From NCBI RefSeq assembly GCF_963678635.1, contig NC_087068.1:53096213-53160212 (forward strand): a DNA stretch of 64,000 nt, given 5' to 3'. Shown here piece after piece: positions 44,633 through 59,600 of this stretch. A model generated the notes under the pieces. That model did no database searches. It was not told the origin of the DNA and saw nothing but the letters and a program-made list of their open reading frames with translations. The stretch is from Symsagittifera roscoffensis (lineage: Eukaryota; Xenacoelomorpha; Acoela; Convolutidae). The stretch's first letter is position 1. Every line of letters begins with the position of its first letter. Made by a program: the position numbers and the translations under genes.

Positions 44633-47600
44633 CTAATTTTTTGATAAAACGGGGCTCACAAAATCACCCAGATCAAGTCCTCCTCTCTCACTCGCCAGCT
44701 GAACGACACATGGAATGTCTTTACACGACTCCGAAGCACAGCACAAGATGACCAACTCCTCACACCAGAATTTACCCACAAAGGGGAAAGCGTCACGACC
44801 CAAACGCGCACATTTCAAAGCCTGAAACACGACATACAACACCACAACTCAAAAGTTGGAATTATATTTGTACTTACCTCTGATAAGTCATCTGCCTGAA
44901 GATTCATCTGCACCGCCCTAAATCACAACAAAGTTAGAATTTACACTGCTGAAATTAGAAACTACACTAACCTTGAACTCTAATTTGGACTTACTGCAGA
45001 TTGTTTACAGTTTTTCATACATCTATATTAGTAAAAAGTTATCTTCACAGTAAAACAATGCTGATAGATTAAAATTTAAGACAATAATTTGATAGCTGGC
45101 TAGATCTATCAATATCAATCAATTCAAATAGCAACCAGTTAAACATATTGCAAGAAATGAAGTAACTAAAAAACAACTGATCTAATGAGTTCCTTAAAGG
45201 CTCAAGTTACCAAGAACAGCTGGTTGCTGCGCAAATAGTACAATATGCTCCGACCACGCACATTTTTTTGGTTCATTTTGTTTGTTTGCGAGAAGAGGTG
45301 GTCCCAAAAAAAACGAAACAATCCTTAATGACGATACAAAAAGAATTCATTTTGAAGATTAGAGAATACATCGGAAACATACTAACATCTGGATCAGCTC
45401 CACACATGGCTTCGTATCAGCCAGTGCCATCGAACATCTGATCTGTGCTCCACGCAGATTGTACTTGGCCACCACGTCATATCTGCACAAACGAACCCCC
45501 AAAAACATCTCTGCTCTAATAACTATAAGAAGCGCAACCTTAAATTAGAATGGCCCATAAGATATATACAAAGCAGGAATTAATCAACGCAACTTTTAAA
45601 TTATGAAGAGCTTAGGAATGCTTATTCTTAACAATGTTTTCCGAATCCCGTTCTTTGAAGAATGATAATTCCAGATCTTTCGCTGAATTTAGAGTAATTT
45701 GGATAATTGAATTATAAAGAACAATTCTTCTCAAGTTCTGAGAGCTAAATATTTTTATGTTCACTGAACAGTAAAAATCATAATAACTATGTTGTGGCCC
45801 TTTTACTTTGTCCATTTTTAATAGCTTTTTCGCTGGAAATTTGAATGCTAAGAACATAAATACTTACGTTCTTCTTCATTAAGAAATTGCTGGGAACTCA
45901 ATCAAGCTCAATTATGACTTTTCGAATGTTCTAATTCTAAAATTAAGTTACTCTTTTACGTTTTCATGAGGTAGATATTCTTTGGAAATTTCTCCATCAG
46001 CAACTCTATCATGACAATCCTCGGCTCCAGAGCCAGATTCGGAAGCACAATCTTCGCCAGTCTCTCCAGACTCTGGCAGTAGCTCTCACAACACGCATAC
46101 ATGCCATCTTCAACTATGTTGCAACATTGTTTCACTGCTTTTTGGAATAGCACCATGACTGCATTTTGAGGATCTTTGAGTACGTCGCACGCAAATGCAG
46201 AAGCGTCCGAGTTTTTGTTCAGTTTCATGAAACGAATCATGAAACTCAAGTAGCTGAAAGGAATAGTCTACTTAACATTTCCAGCCTACTTAACATTTAC
46301 AATCAGTAGAAGATTGGAGGGGTCATATTCTACTCCAGCTGGGATTCCACCTTCTGACCATAGATATATTACTTTCATACGTCCGGCCGCCCGATGCTTT
46401 TTCAGCGGTTTGGGAAAGCTCAGAAGATAAAAAAAGTTACTAAAAATTGCTACAAACCTGCTAGCTGTTTATATTACATCGAACATTGATAATCGAATAA
46501 TAAAAAACCGCAATACAAAAATTTAAAGTTAATATAACGAACCTTGACCATAGAGTGAGTTTAGATTCAGTGCATTTTTGACCAAACTCTGATTCGAGTG
46601 CTTCTTCATAACTGTTCACAACTTCGTCATTCCTCTTCTCTAGTTCTAGGTGGAAACTAAACAGCAAGACGACAGTGGTATCGTCCAATTCCATGATTCA
46701 AACTTCGGACGAACAAATGTGTTCAGCTTCAACATCCTAATACTTCAGATGCTAATAAATTGATCCTGATATTTTCCCAATTTTGAAATAGAATTCTTTC
46801 GTTATTGTGAAAAAAACTCAATTTCTTGTTTGATTTTTATGTTGAATCCATATGAAGAGATATATTTACCACAACATAACAGCTAAATATTTTTTCTGAG
46901 ACTCTTCCACTGGTTGGACAGACATGCACTGCAAACTATCAGTCAGACTCAGATACAGCAAACTTCTAAAACATAAACACAATTCAGTATGCCCAAGAAT
47001 GACCCAAAAATAAATAGAGTAAAAAGCAAGCACAAATGCATACCTGAAATGACTAATGATTTCTTCGGGCGTAGAATTGAAAAAATATTTGAGCGTAGTT
47101 TCAACGAAGTATCTCGTAACAGCAGGCCATTTCTTCAAACATACACCATTTTTAAAACAATATTAAATGAGAATATTAAAACAGATAAGAAAACAATTTG
47201 AACCTTATTCTGAGATATTTCAGCACATTCCGCACATAGCTCTATTAACTTCGTTGGCTTCTTGACAATAGAATTCATCTTCTCCAAATGCTGAAAAATA
47301 TCATCGGATCAAAATAACATAAACATTCAATAATTCAAAGCTGAAGCCAAACCACACTTCGCAAACACGAGCAAAATGTCTAAGATACCTCAGCAAATTT
47401 AAGAAAACGCTAAAAAAACCAAAACGAAAAAAAAAAACATTGAAATATAAATTGTAGAAAATCCCTATAGTCACGTGTTGACCTCCATAAACCAATAATG
47501 CTAATCATACACGAAGCCTATGAAAAAATACTAGTCATTCAAATTTCATACATTTTGCAAATGTGGTGTCATCAATTTTTCGAAGAACATTTTTCTTATT

Positions 47601-50600
47601 TTGGCATAAAATTCGGTGTATTACGAAATAAAAAAGAAAAACTTTGTCCAAAAATGCTAATCATACAATTTCCATAGATGGAAATTGTGTGACAATCATT
47701 TTTTTGATGGCGAGAACAAAAAATTTTTTCAAGTAATTTTGAAATTGGCTCAAAAAAAATTTGTGTTTTCAACCGCAAATCGAAGTTTGTAAATTTAATT
47801 TTTTTTTGTGTGTATACTAATATTGGATTTTTTTTCCTTTTCGCTTAATAACCTTTTTCCTCTTTCTTTTGTATGGCATGTTTATGTATGCCTTGATCAA
47901 TGTCTGATAATTTAAAACTTCAAAAATAATCATCGTTGAAAAATTTTGCTTAAACTTAAAAGTTTGATACTTCCGTTATTTTATTTGTGTAAGACAGAAC
48001 AAAGACATTTCCAGCCGTTTCCGATGAATTTTTAATGCTAGACGGTCAAACCTTTGGTTACTCTACGTTTGAGTAAACACGGTGCAATGTGTGCGGTTAC
48101 GAACACATCCAAAAAACATTTGAGAAAGTAAAATGCAAAAAATCATTGTTTTTGGTTTATGGAAAAATGCTAGTCATACAATTTCCATATATGAAAAATC
48201 ACTTATCATAGACCTTTCATGCAATTTTCTGTACTTATGGAATTGCATGAAAAGTGTATGACTAGCATTTTTCCATTGATGAAGATTGTATGACTAGCAT
48301 TTTTGCTCAACCTGGGGTTATACCGGGAACAGCCGGTTACTCTGAAAACTCCTCTGAATTTGATGACCACAGTGATGACACAAAAAAAATTTCTAACCCA
48401 CATTGTTTTGGGTAGCGAGAAAAACTGAAATTTAAACACCAATGCTAAACACAGGCAAAGGTAAGCTTCGTAAATACAAGCGAAGAAGCGGCAAAACGAT
48501 CTCTTAGCATTTGCGTCTAGAAAAAATTTCAAATAAAAGTTCACAACAGCACTGCAATATCAAGGCTACGCTGTAATAGAAATCAGCACTTAAATTTGAA
48601 TTTGGGAAAATCAGCCTGTAAGAAAAATTGTTAACTTGAAAAAAAATATGCTCCAATTTGATCACGCTTGCCAATCGCAAGCGAAAACAGAGCATGAACG
48701 AAAACGGCCAGAAACAAAAAAAAAACGTTTCTTGGAGGAAAACTGGAAGCGCAAAAACGACATGAAGAAGAAGCAAGAATTTTCAAAAACATATGCCTTG
48801 AACAAAAAATCAAAAAAGAGAGACTACATGGTTTGACATCCCGAGCAGGAATCACTTGCCTAAACTTATACTTTTTCTTGGATATCATGCAACAAAGATT
48901 GAGCTTGAATAAAATTGATATTGCAAAATCATGTAGTTTAATCAACACATAACTTTAGATTTTGCGTCTACTCCCCGAGTAAATTAGCACAAAAACTAGT
49001 TCTTCTCGACGCTCAGAAAAATTTACCAAAAAATCTTCTTGGAATCCAAATAACGAGTGAAATTGCTTTAATGTGATACTTGACCCCAGACTTTATTTTT
49101 AATGTGATACCAGACTTGGCCCCTATTTTTTTATATTAGTCAAACCGGGAGAAACAACGCACCATATGACATAGTTCCTTCGCCTCACTTCGTGAAGTGG
49201 TCGGAGAAAATCTAGCCAACTGACAGTTGGAAAAAGAGTAATGAACGCAAGAAATTGAAAAACAAACCGACTTGTTTTTCAAAAATCTTCAGCTTTTGAA
49301 TTTCAAATTCAAAGAAAAAATTAGATGGCCTTAAAGCTCTTTGATTTTGTAGACCAATTAATGATGGAAACTTTTTTGTTAAAATTAACCCAATTTGAGA
49401 AAACGGTCAAAATTTTTGATTTCGCTGGGAAATCTGATAAGTAATTTAATTTTTTCAATTTTAGAAGTCGATGACGCTTTCGTGACATTTACAATTTTGC
49501 TGTTCGAGAGTGGAGTTTGCCTTCCTTTTAACAAAATAAATGCATTGAACTTAATAAGAAATCACAAGTCAAAACGCGAAATCAAAATTGAGCGTGAACA
49601 AATTTTAACACTTTTTCCGGAAAAAAGAAAAAAAATCAGCAAGACCTATACATATATAAGAGTACTCACTACGTTCATTACTCTTAAAAAAACGGAACCT
49701 CAAAAACTTAAAAAAAAACTTAAAAATGCACTTCAACCTGATCATAAATAAAAACGTAATTTCCCAACCAATGGAAAAAGTTAGTGGATTGTAAGTAAAT
49801 CTCTTGCTTTCTCGAATGAATTTAACAGTTCAACTTACTGAATCCAGAGTTGGTTTGATTCCATTGGGGTTGTAGGCAAACTGAACTGTCTGCAAAGCGT
49901 AAATAGATAAAAACTCGCAGCATTTTTCTGGGTTGGATGGAAGAAAACAAGTGTAGGAAGATCGCAGACATTCCAGCAGAAGATTATTGGCTCGCTTGTG
50001 CCTAGAACAGATCAGTGCTTTATAGCAGGTACCAATTTTTTTAAACCGATTTCATGCTTTTTTCATGTCACAAATTGCGCGCAAAACTCTTAGCTTCAAC
50101 GCAAGCCAAATTTTGCATACACTTGAAGACAACTATTGAAAATTCAGAACATCAATTAATCAAAGTACTTTCTGCTCTTTTTATTATCCTATAAGAGCGT
50201 TCTTAAAATATTGTCCAAAAATTGTAGAATAAAATTGAGTGTTTTCAATGCGACTAGTGAAGATATCTGCTAGAATCCACATGCGCGAAGGACCGAATGC
50301 TCGAATATTAAGTCAACCAATCAGAGTTCATTATTCATAATTTCGATGCAAATGAGCGATAAAATTTGTCAGTTTTGGACCGTGTACAGGACATTGATTG
50401 GTTGAAAACTTTCAAGCATCCTGTCTTTCGTGCATGACAACTGCCTCAAGAAAGAGAACCTTTAGAACCTTACAGCATCGCACAACTTTCTGCTCTTTTT
50501 GATAACCCTATATTCTTAAATATTGTCCAAAAATGATTATAATTTGATACTAATGGAAAATGCGTTGATTTGTCAAGAAAAAGAACTGACTCTTTGTGGA

Positions 50601-53600
50601 AGTGTAGGAGCCTGGCATAGTTCCTCCTGATATGGAACATAGCCTCCAGATTGGGAAGATCCAAAGCCACGCAGTGACTGCGAACACTTTCCGAAGCAAC
50701 TGAAACGAGAAAATCTGATCGCATTGTCGTTTTGTATAAATTATTACAAAGTTCACATTAAATCGCATCGAAGAAACATAGATCGGCAAAACGTAAAGTG
50801 AAGGGACTTAAAAATAGCTGAAAGCAGCTATAAAACACTTTCCTCACAATTCAGTGAGCAAAAAAATCTGTCCATATTTTTTCAGGGACAAGTACAACTC
50901 CATATTTCAGGAATTCGCAAATACAATTTTTAAGCAGAAACATTTCTTATCAAATCGAAAATGCAACACAGAGATGAAGCGAAGCTTCGCACCACTCGTG
51001 ATACAACACAAATATAAAATAAAACAAAAAGCCGAAAAAAAAAAGAAAATTTTTGAAAAAAAAAACTAGGTCATATAAACTTTCATATGTCTCGATAGAA
51101 GTTCATTCCACGCAAACATACCAGACACTTGAATTTCAAATCAGCAACAACGGAACAAAATTTAAAAAAAAAGAAACAACTGTCTTCTTCATTAACAATA
51201 TGACACACAATTAAAATCAGAGCAAAATGATGTGCTGCAATGCATACCTTCGAACATTTCCAGAATGGCACTGAGATCTGATATTGAACTTGTTGCCCAC
51301 TCAATTTCAAACGGCTCCTGAAACAATTTCAGTGACATTGCCAAAACTTACAAACTATAATTTTAGGTGATTAGACTTTTAAAAGACTTGCTTTAAAAAA
51401 CGAGCATATTAAGCGTTCAAAAAACTCATATATAACACATATATTTCTCACGTAGCAAAACTTTGCGTTGACACTGAAAGCAATAACCAATTTGTTTCCG
51501 AAATAGGAATAGAGCTCAAAAACATTATATCTCTCTTAGATATCAAGACGAAAGTTAGAATTTGCTGCCATTTTGTTGTGTTACCTACTCCCAATCAATT
51601 ACGGATTTCACTCACAAATTCAGAGTTTTTCTGCATCCACTGTGGGAAGAATTCGACCATGTGAACATCGAGTGAAGACGGGAGAGAAGATGAGTCATTC
51701 AACTGGATGAGGATGAGCCAGAGAAACGACAACTGCTTCGGGTCCAAAAAATGAACCAGAGTGCTGCCGTTTTTGATCAAGTTCTATAAAGAAAAACTTA
51801 TCAGTCGTTGGCCATTTGATTAGGTATTTTGAAAACAATCGCTGGCGCTTTCAACATTTATAGCAGAAGTTTTTAGCATACATCAATTCCTTATGATATA
51901 TCCCCTTCCAAAATTCTCCAAAAAATTTGCAAAAGACAGTTGGAAAAGAGTCAATGTACTCAAGAGAACCGGAAAAAAGCGACACATTTTCGACGCATTT
52001 GCTATATACGTGTCTTCACTACCTACGTTCATTGACACTTTCAAAATCGGATAGTACCAAATATTGTTTTTTTTTTGAAACAGCACTCACCTGAAGTTTT
52101 TCACACACTTTCACGACATGGTTCTTATCTGGCGTTTGACCCCGGAAAGTAAGCAAGTTGATTTTGATAAGCAACAGCATTCGTTGGATGAACAGCACTC
52201 CTTTTTGTTGAGCCAGTGCTTTGTCAACTAGCTTGGACAGAACTTCTAGTTTCTTCTTTGCCTTCGTCTCCAGCTCACAGATCTAACATATAATTTAAAA
52301 ATATTAAAGTTTTACAAAAAAATCTAACATACAATTTAAGCACATTAAAGTTTTACAAAACTTTGCAAATAAAAATCAATTGTAAATTGTAGTACCTTAC
52401 GAAATCGCGCATAAACAAACAGCGTGAAAATAGAAAATTTGTAACAAGCGGGGGAGTGCAAAAAATCCTTGAAGTTTTGAAGAAATTGACTTTCAACTCA
52501 GGAACTTGGATGTATCTTAACTCACCAAATGAAGAATGAAATCTGAGTCCACGTAAGCCAAAGCCTCATTGCACAAACTCACAATACTAGACACTGTATT
52601 GAAACTAGTCTTTGCAAACTCCGTCACATAATACTCCCACAACTCCACTGAAGTTCTGTTCACTTCGAGAGATCTAGCTAGCACACTGAGCTTTGCTTTT
52701 TGCACGATTTCGTGACTTTTAATTTGGGGGTTGTTTTCGGTCCATTTGGCTAATTCAATCCAAGCTGTGACGTCACCGCTCTCAGACTGAATAAGACTTT
52801 TCAATTCTTTCGCGCTTTTTCGGTCACATGAACCATCGAAATATCGAACGTTTCTGTCATTTTGGTCATGAGATGCCCTCAAGCCAATTTGATTTGGGTC
52901 TGCGCTTTTGATTTGATTTTGGATCTTGGTCGCAACTTCGATTGCATTTTGAACTTTGGTCTCTTCTAGTTTTGAACGAACATTCGCTAAAACGTCATTG
53001 GAATCCGTTGATTGGTCAATCTTCGCTTTTTTCGGATCTTGAGTGGCATCTGAAACTGTTTCTAGTTCTGACACTTGATGTAGACGTTTTCTAGAGTTCA
53101 AAGGTCGCCACGATCTGCTTCCAGGCATGATATGGTGTTCCGGAATTGGTTCTCCTGCTTTCAACGACGAAACTCTCGAGCGATTTACTGAGCTAACCAT
53201 ATCTTTTACAATTTGAGATCTTGTCAAATTTGCCAACTCGTTTCTCGCTATCTGCTGTACTATGGTTTCTAGCTTCTTTTGCAAATCATCAAATTGTTCT
53301 CTCTTATTCGACACTTGTTTTTGCAGCGACTGTTCCGTAAACACGCAAGATTCTGGCGATATGTGAAGATATGCTAACAGATCACATGCTAATTGCATGC
53401 GCGTAAGAGCGTAGTCTTTTGCATGTTGGAACGAGCATAATTTATCTGCACATTGCCCGTGGAGGTCAAATGGACACAGGGCTACGAAGGGGTCAATTGT
53501 GTGTGACCACGTGACACTACCTTCGTTTCCTTTGAAGGCGAACAGAAAGTTCGGACAAAACCTGAATCAATTACTCAGTCTTCAAAATTTATAGCCAACA

Positions 53601-56600
53601 GAGTTGGAAAAAAGTCAACCATGAAACAGAAAAAACTTGTTTTTTGAAAAATGTTAACTTTCAAATAACAAACAAACAATAAATGGCCTTAAAGCTTTTT
53701 GAATTTCAACAGCAATTTATAATTGGCATTTTTTGATAAAAATAACCCAATTTGAGAAAACTGGATCATTAGGAAAAAGTTTTATTACGATGGGAAATCT
53801 AAAAAATAAACTCCACTTCCGAAATCGATCATGTTTTTAGCGCCATTGTTTTTAGCGCCGGGGAGCCGCGGTGAAGCGGTTACGTGTCCGCCTCTCAATT
53901 GAAAGATCGGATGTTCGAGGCCCACCATGATCTGTGCTCGTTGCTTGAGGGTGAGGCAACATTATTTAGCCCAGAAAAATAAGCAAAAAAATTGCATTTA
54001 GTTCTTAAGCAGGGCACAACAACGGTTTTCCGTAATGAGCTGTACAGCTCGTATGTTGTTCCTTCAAAAAATAGAAATCCATGTTTTAAGCGCCAATTCA
54101 GCTTTCATCATTGGAGAGTGCATTTCACCTCCTACCAAATGCAACTTCTACCAAATTAACTTGAATTGAACTAAAAAAGTTCATAGATATCTTGAATTGA
54201 AATTTAAAATTGCATATATACCTAAATGCATCCTTATGTGCATTTATAAGTATGAACGCATCTTTTTTGTTATTAGAGCATTTCAAGTTTTTTCCGGAAA
54301 AAAAACGGAAAAAATACAGAGGCGAAGCTGCACTTCGCAAACACTTGCGAGAACACAGGCCTCGAATAAGCAAAAACAAGGCTACGTGTCGGATACAAAT
54401 CTGTGACCTGGCAAATTTGAGTCTCACGCACTAACCACTCAGCCACTGATGCTTAAAATCCCCAAAAACTAGCCACCAATAACGCAGATATATATGCTAA
54501 TAAATTGCCAATTCGATGCAGCTAAAGTAGCATCAAATGCAAAAAGACACAAATTTGCATGTAAAAAATTGGAAAGCATTGAGCCAAATTATGGAAAAAT
54601 TATGCATTTCAAAAAAATTCCGAGATACATTGAGTTGGAAATTTTAGCTATCGAGCTTTTTATTATTGTACTGCTGTTTGAAACAATAAATTTTCGGATC
54701 ATTTGATAAATTAAAAATGCATCAACTGTGTTGAGTTTTTACTAATCAAATGTTGAAGTACATATGACATACTGCTACCGTAGCCTACCGATTCAAAAGC
54801 GCCACCAAAAGTAGCACTTTTATTTGCGACTTAGATTGGAAAAAAGAAAGTTCGTACAAATACACTTTGCTTCACAAGCGTAATTAAGACCTAGATAAGA
54901 GTTTTCACTGCGTTCATCGACTCTTTAAAATAAAAATTTCAAAATGATGATTTGTACAATCTATTAAGAGTCTTGACGCATATTTCGAAAAAAAAATTCA
55001 GATTGAAACATTTGACTTTCGAGAATATGATTGAAACCTTGAACCCACGTAGTGAAGAGCTCACCTGTAAGATTTAAAAGCTTTCAAAGGACTGTCATAA
55101 ATGTATTTCACATCATATTTCTCCTCGTCCGCTTTAAATTTAGAAGGATCGAAACTTCCAATTACTCCCATTCCTTTGTACCTTCCGATCTCTGGAGATA
55201 TCTCTGGCTTCAGGTTTGGTTTCAATTTCCGAATCGAGACATCTTTGATTGACAGCTTCGGCAACTGAAAAAAAAAGCATCCATATAATTGCAAAAAAAG
55301 AGATTTCATGGGAAACAGTCAACCTTAGAATAACAAACGAAAAAGTTAATGTCCCTTAAAGCTACTTCAAATTCAACTTCAATTTTAGATTAACATTTTT
55401 GACAAAATGTACTAATTTCAGAAAACTGGATCTATAGGTAAATTTTTCATTCCACTAGAAAATGTGAAAATTACAGTCCATTTCGAAACTAAATGGCGCC
55501 ATTTTTGTGGAGTGTAACTTACGTTATTGTCTTTGGGTTGTAGATATTTCTCACTGTTATTAAAATTAGTCATCATGTCTGCCAATTTAGTCTTCATCGC
55601 AGCCAAAAGAACCGCTGGATTTGACTGGAAACTCTTCAGGGGCAAAGACGATCCACTTGCTGCCTTGCTTCCATAATTCAAGTTCTGATCTTTCGTCAAC
55701 ATTATTGAACTTCTACTTCTTGTTAGAGGTCTGCGTCCGGTTGGTGTTTTCACATTTACTAAATCTTTCGCGTCACTTGATGTACCAGAAACTGTACTAG
55801 ATGATTGCTTTTCTTGAGTAAAATTTTCTGATATGACCAAGTTATTCTTCTGGAGATCTGACTTCGACGGTTGGACATTCCTAGGAACGTATCCTCTTCT
55901 GATAATTGACCTGGACACCCTCGAAAGACTGTGCCATTTAGGCGTGTTTGTTTTCCACCTCGTGGGAACATTTTGACCCGAAGCAATCACTGCTGACCTC
56001 ATCATTGCTAGTTTCTGATTGGTCGCTTCTAACTCCGCTGCTAAACTTGATTTTGCATCTTGTACGCTCGTATTACTTTTCGCTAATGATATCTCTTTTT
56101 TCAATGTAGCTACAGAGGTAACTGGTTTTGACTTATCGTCTTTCTCTCGACCAGAAAAACCAGGAATTCCAGTCCTTATTACCAAATTCGAAGCTTCCGA
56201 CACATCTCTTCGGTTTACTTCAGCGTCTAAACTTCTGGAATCGTCCGTTTTTGTTACTTTTGAGTCTTTAACCCCTGTTTTATCTTGTGTTGTTTCTGTG
56301 GTCTTAACAGCACTTGAAGGCTCTCGTTTCTTCCTTTTTCCAGTAGAACCCGCAATTGTTTTTCTGGCCATCAGCCGCACAGGCGTGGTCGCTTTTGGAT
56401 CACCCACTTTTGGACTTGCTGGTATATCTCTGGTCAAAATAGTGAGACCTCCGACACTCTTCGTCTTTGTGATCGATGTCCGATCAAGTTTAAGTGGACT
56501 CCTGATCAGCTTGTTTGAGCTAGCGATGCGTAGTAGTTCTTCTGGTTTTGTCGTTGGATCCATCGTAGAGCTGGTAGATTCTACAGTTTGCGCGACACTC

Positions 56601-59600
56601 ATTTTTTGAAGCAGTTGCTTCTCGAAAGCTATCATTGCCTTATCCTTCTGTTCCAGCTCCAATAGCTAAACGTGAGAAGGAAATTTATCCATCAAAATTT
56701 AGAACAGAGGTGAATGCTGGAAGCGAAACAATTTTGTTCTCGGGAAATTTAAATTTTGATGAACTTTTGGAGAAAATAGAAAAAAATATTTTGAGTTTTA
56801 AAGGATTAATAGAAAGCAATCAGTTGATTAGCACAAAAAATAATTGAGAAATGGAGAAAATAAATTTCAAAAAATACAAAGTCAAATGATAAATCGACAG
56901 ACGACAGTATGCCTCCAAATATTAGTAATCAGCCTTTCACATCTTATCGTTGATCGCTGAAATGAAGAGTCTCTGAACTATTCGGAGTACTCAGACTACG
57001 CTAACCAAGTTTGAGCCTAAACAACACACAGTTCAGACCAGCTTTAATGTTATCAAAATCGACTGAACAATCCACCCTACACCAAAGTTTCTTCTCACTG
57101 TTGTAAGTGTAGTCGGAACAAAAACGACGACGTGAAACCAAATGGCGTAATATACTACCAAAACACGAGAAATAACTCTTCTACCTTTCGGTCGCAGTCA
57201 CCCGCTGTTTGTCTCAGTGAGTCTATTGTCTTGTGCACTGCTGCCAGCTGCTTCTTCAGATCCGAGGCCAACTGGCCCGCATCCACCAACTTCGCCTGAG
57301 TTCTCTTCAGTTGTTTGCGAGTGGACGAGATTGACAGCTCAGTCTCCTCACGCGAAGTCCTGCAAACAGGATGCAATTATCAAAGATTTTTGCTTGCAAG
57401 CCACAACAAAACCCTAACTTTTGGTCTCTTACTTAACAAACAACAGTTGCTTCTTGAACTGCTTGATAACTGATGTGCTGAAACTGGAAGCCACTTGAGC
57501 GTCACTGGTCGCTGGCACAACAATTCCCACAGATGGCTGTCGCACAACTGCAAGGGAAGATAGGCTTTTAGCGTCAGAAACAGTCACGCCTTCGGCAATT
57601 TTTCTCCTGGCAACTGCCGATTCCTCTTCTCTTGCAGACTCTGGTATGCTCTCCGGAGTAACTTCGACACCACTGGCTGAATTCCGGTCACTTGCCTGTA
57701 AATATATTTTAAAATAATATTTCCAAGAGGCATTGCATCAATGATATCATCAAGCGCAAAATTTCCTCAAATGCTGAATAGTTAAGAGCTTTGCTAGCCC
57801 CAAGAAAGATAATTTGTAGCAGCTGTAAAATGAAAAAGCGCACTACATGGTCATAAAAAACATCTATTATTGACCGGAGTAAATTCTCTTGAAAAAAGGC
57901 TACTAAAAATTATGGATTCAATTTAAAAAATATTCGATATCCAATTGAAAGAAAAGAAAACTTTCTACTCTCTATTTATAGTTTTTGGTAAGTATTTTGA
58001 AATTAAAAACGTTTTGATTGACATCAACTTACCAAGGAAGCTGATATTCGTGCACTGCGAATCATTTCATCCATGGTCTTCGGAACTTGAGCACACGGCA
58101 AAATTTCACCTCCAGTTGAATCCAGATTCGGTTTTTGAGCCTCCGTGACCAAATCTGATTCTCTTGCTATCACATTTTCAAATTGACTTGGCGAATCACT
58201 ATTTTCATGCTGCTCTTTTTCGCTTATTTTCTCAGTTGGTTGATTTGATTTTTCAGATTTCTTCGTTTTACTTTCGGTTGTACTATACGCTTCATTCGAT
58301 CCTGATTCTATGTTTCCCACATTGCCTTGTTGCTTTTGATCACTAATAGCGGGTTTCGTTTCAAAACCAGTTTTAATCGACTCCATTTTTGTGTCTTTTG
58401 TTTCTTCTTCATCGTCAATATCAAAAATATCAAATATATTTCTGTGACCAGGCGGCGTCTTGTCAGGTGCTGTTTCGTTCCTCAAATATTCATTTGAAGC
58501 TTTCGATTCCGAATTACCAGTGTCCTTAACTATTTCTTTGTCCTTCTTTTTATGATCGAGAACAACACTTGATTCCGTGTTAGTTTTAATGTTGGCTGCA
58601 GAACTCGTCATGCATGATGTGTCTTGATTTTCTATAACTGCACGATTTTCTTGATATTCGGTTCCGCAACTTTCAGACACAACTTGGCTAGACAGTTCTG
58701 AATCCGATAAACTTGAAACTAGATCATCAACCGGAGTTTCAGCAACGACTTCATCACTATTTTGCCTCACAAATTGAAACTTATTTTCAGAAAACGGGTC
58801 CGTATTCAACGCTATCTTTCCAACGTGCCTCTTTCTTGCGAACGGATTCAAACTACTTTTTCCATACTTTTTAGAATCAATTTTCAAATCAACGTCAATA
58901 ATCGAGTTTGACACATCACTTGGAGTCCAACTTAGCATTGACGCCATGTGTTTTCCACTTAGCACACTACTCGAAGGACCTGCAACTCCTGATGACGTTT
59001 GTGATACGATGTCTGAATCGGATAACGAAGCACCATACCAATCGCCCTCATTAAGATTGCATTCCTCGTCACTGCTTTCATATCTTTCCCCTCCAAAATT
59101 TATAACCAGTGGGGGGTGTTTCGGTGCCTGGCAGTCGTAATTTACACGCTTAGCGTTCACTTTTGAAAACGGGTTCTTTTTAACCCCACTCCTCGTTGCT
59201 CCGATGTTCGATTTGGATGTTGCGAACCTTGAGATCCGTTTCTGGTTTAAAGCAGGACTACTTTTCATCATTTTAAATTGAATTGACTTAGCAATTACAG
59301 CCTTTGCTACAGGTTTTGCGACGCGTCCCGATAAGCTAACAGAGTTTCGTTTGATTCTGCGGCGGTTAATCAAGACGCGCTGATTTGTTTGATGTGTTTG
59401 TTTCTCCATAGCCAATGAAAAATCAGATGCAGAATTGGTTGGCTTTGAATTCTGGTTGATAAGTTGGAACTTATGATTCTTAACTTGAAATGAAGGTGAC
59501 GATCCCGCGCCAGACATTTTTTGAAATGACTGGAGTTTCAACAACGCTCCAGTCAAAGTTACATTACTTGTATTTTTACTAGTACAAGCAGCAATTCCAT

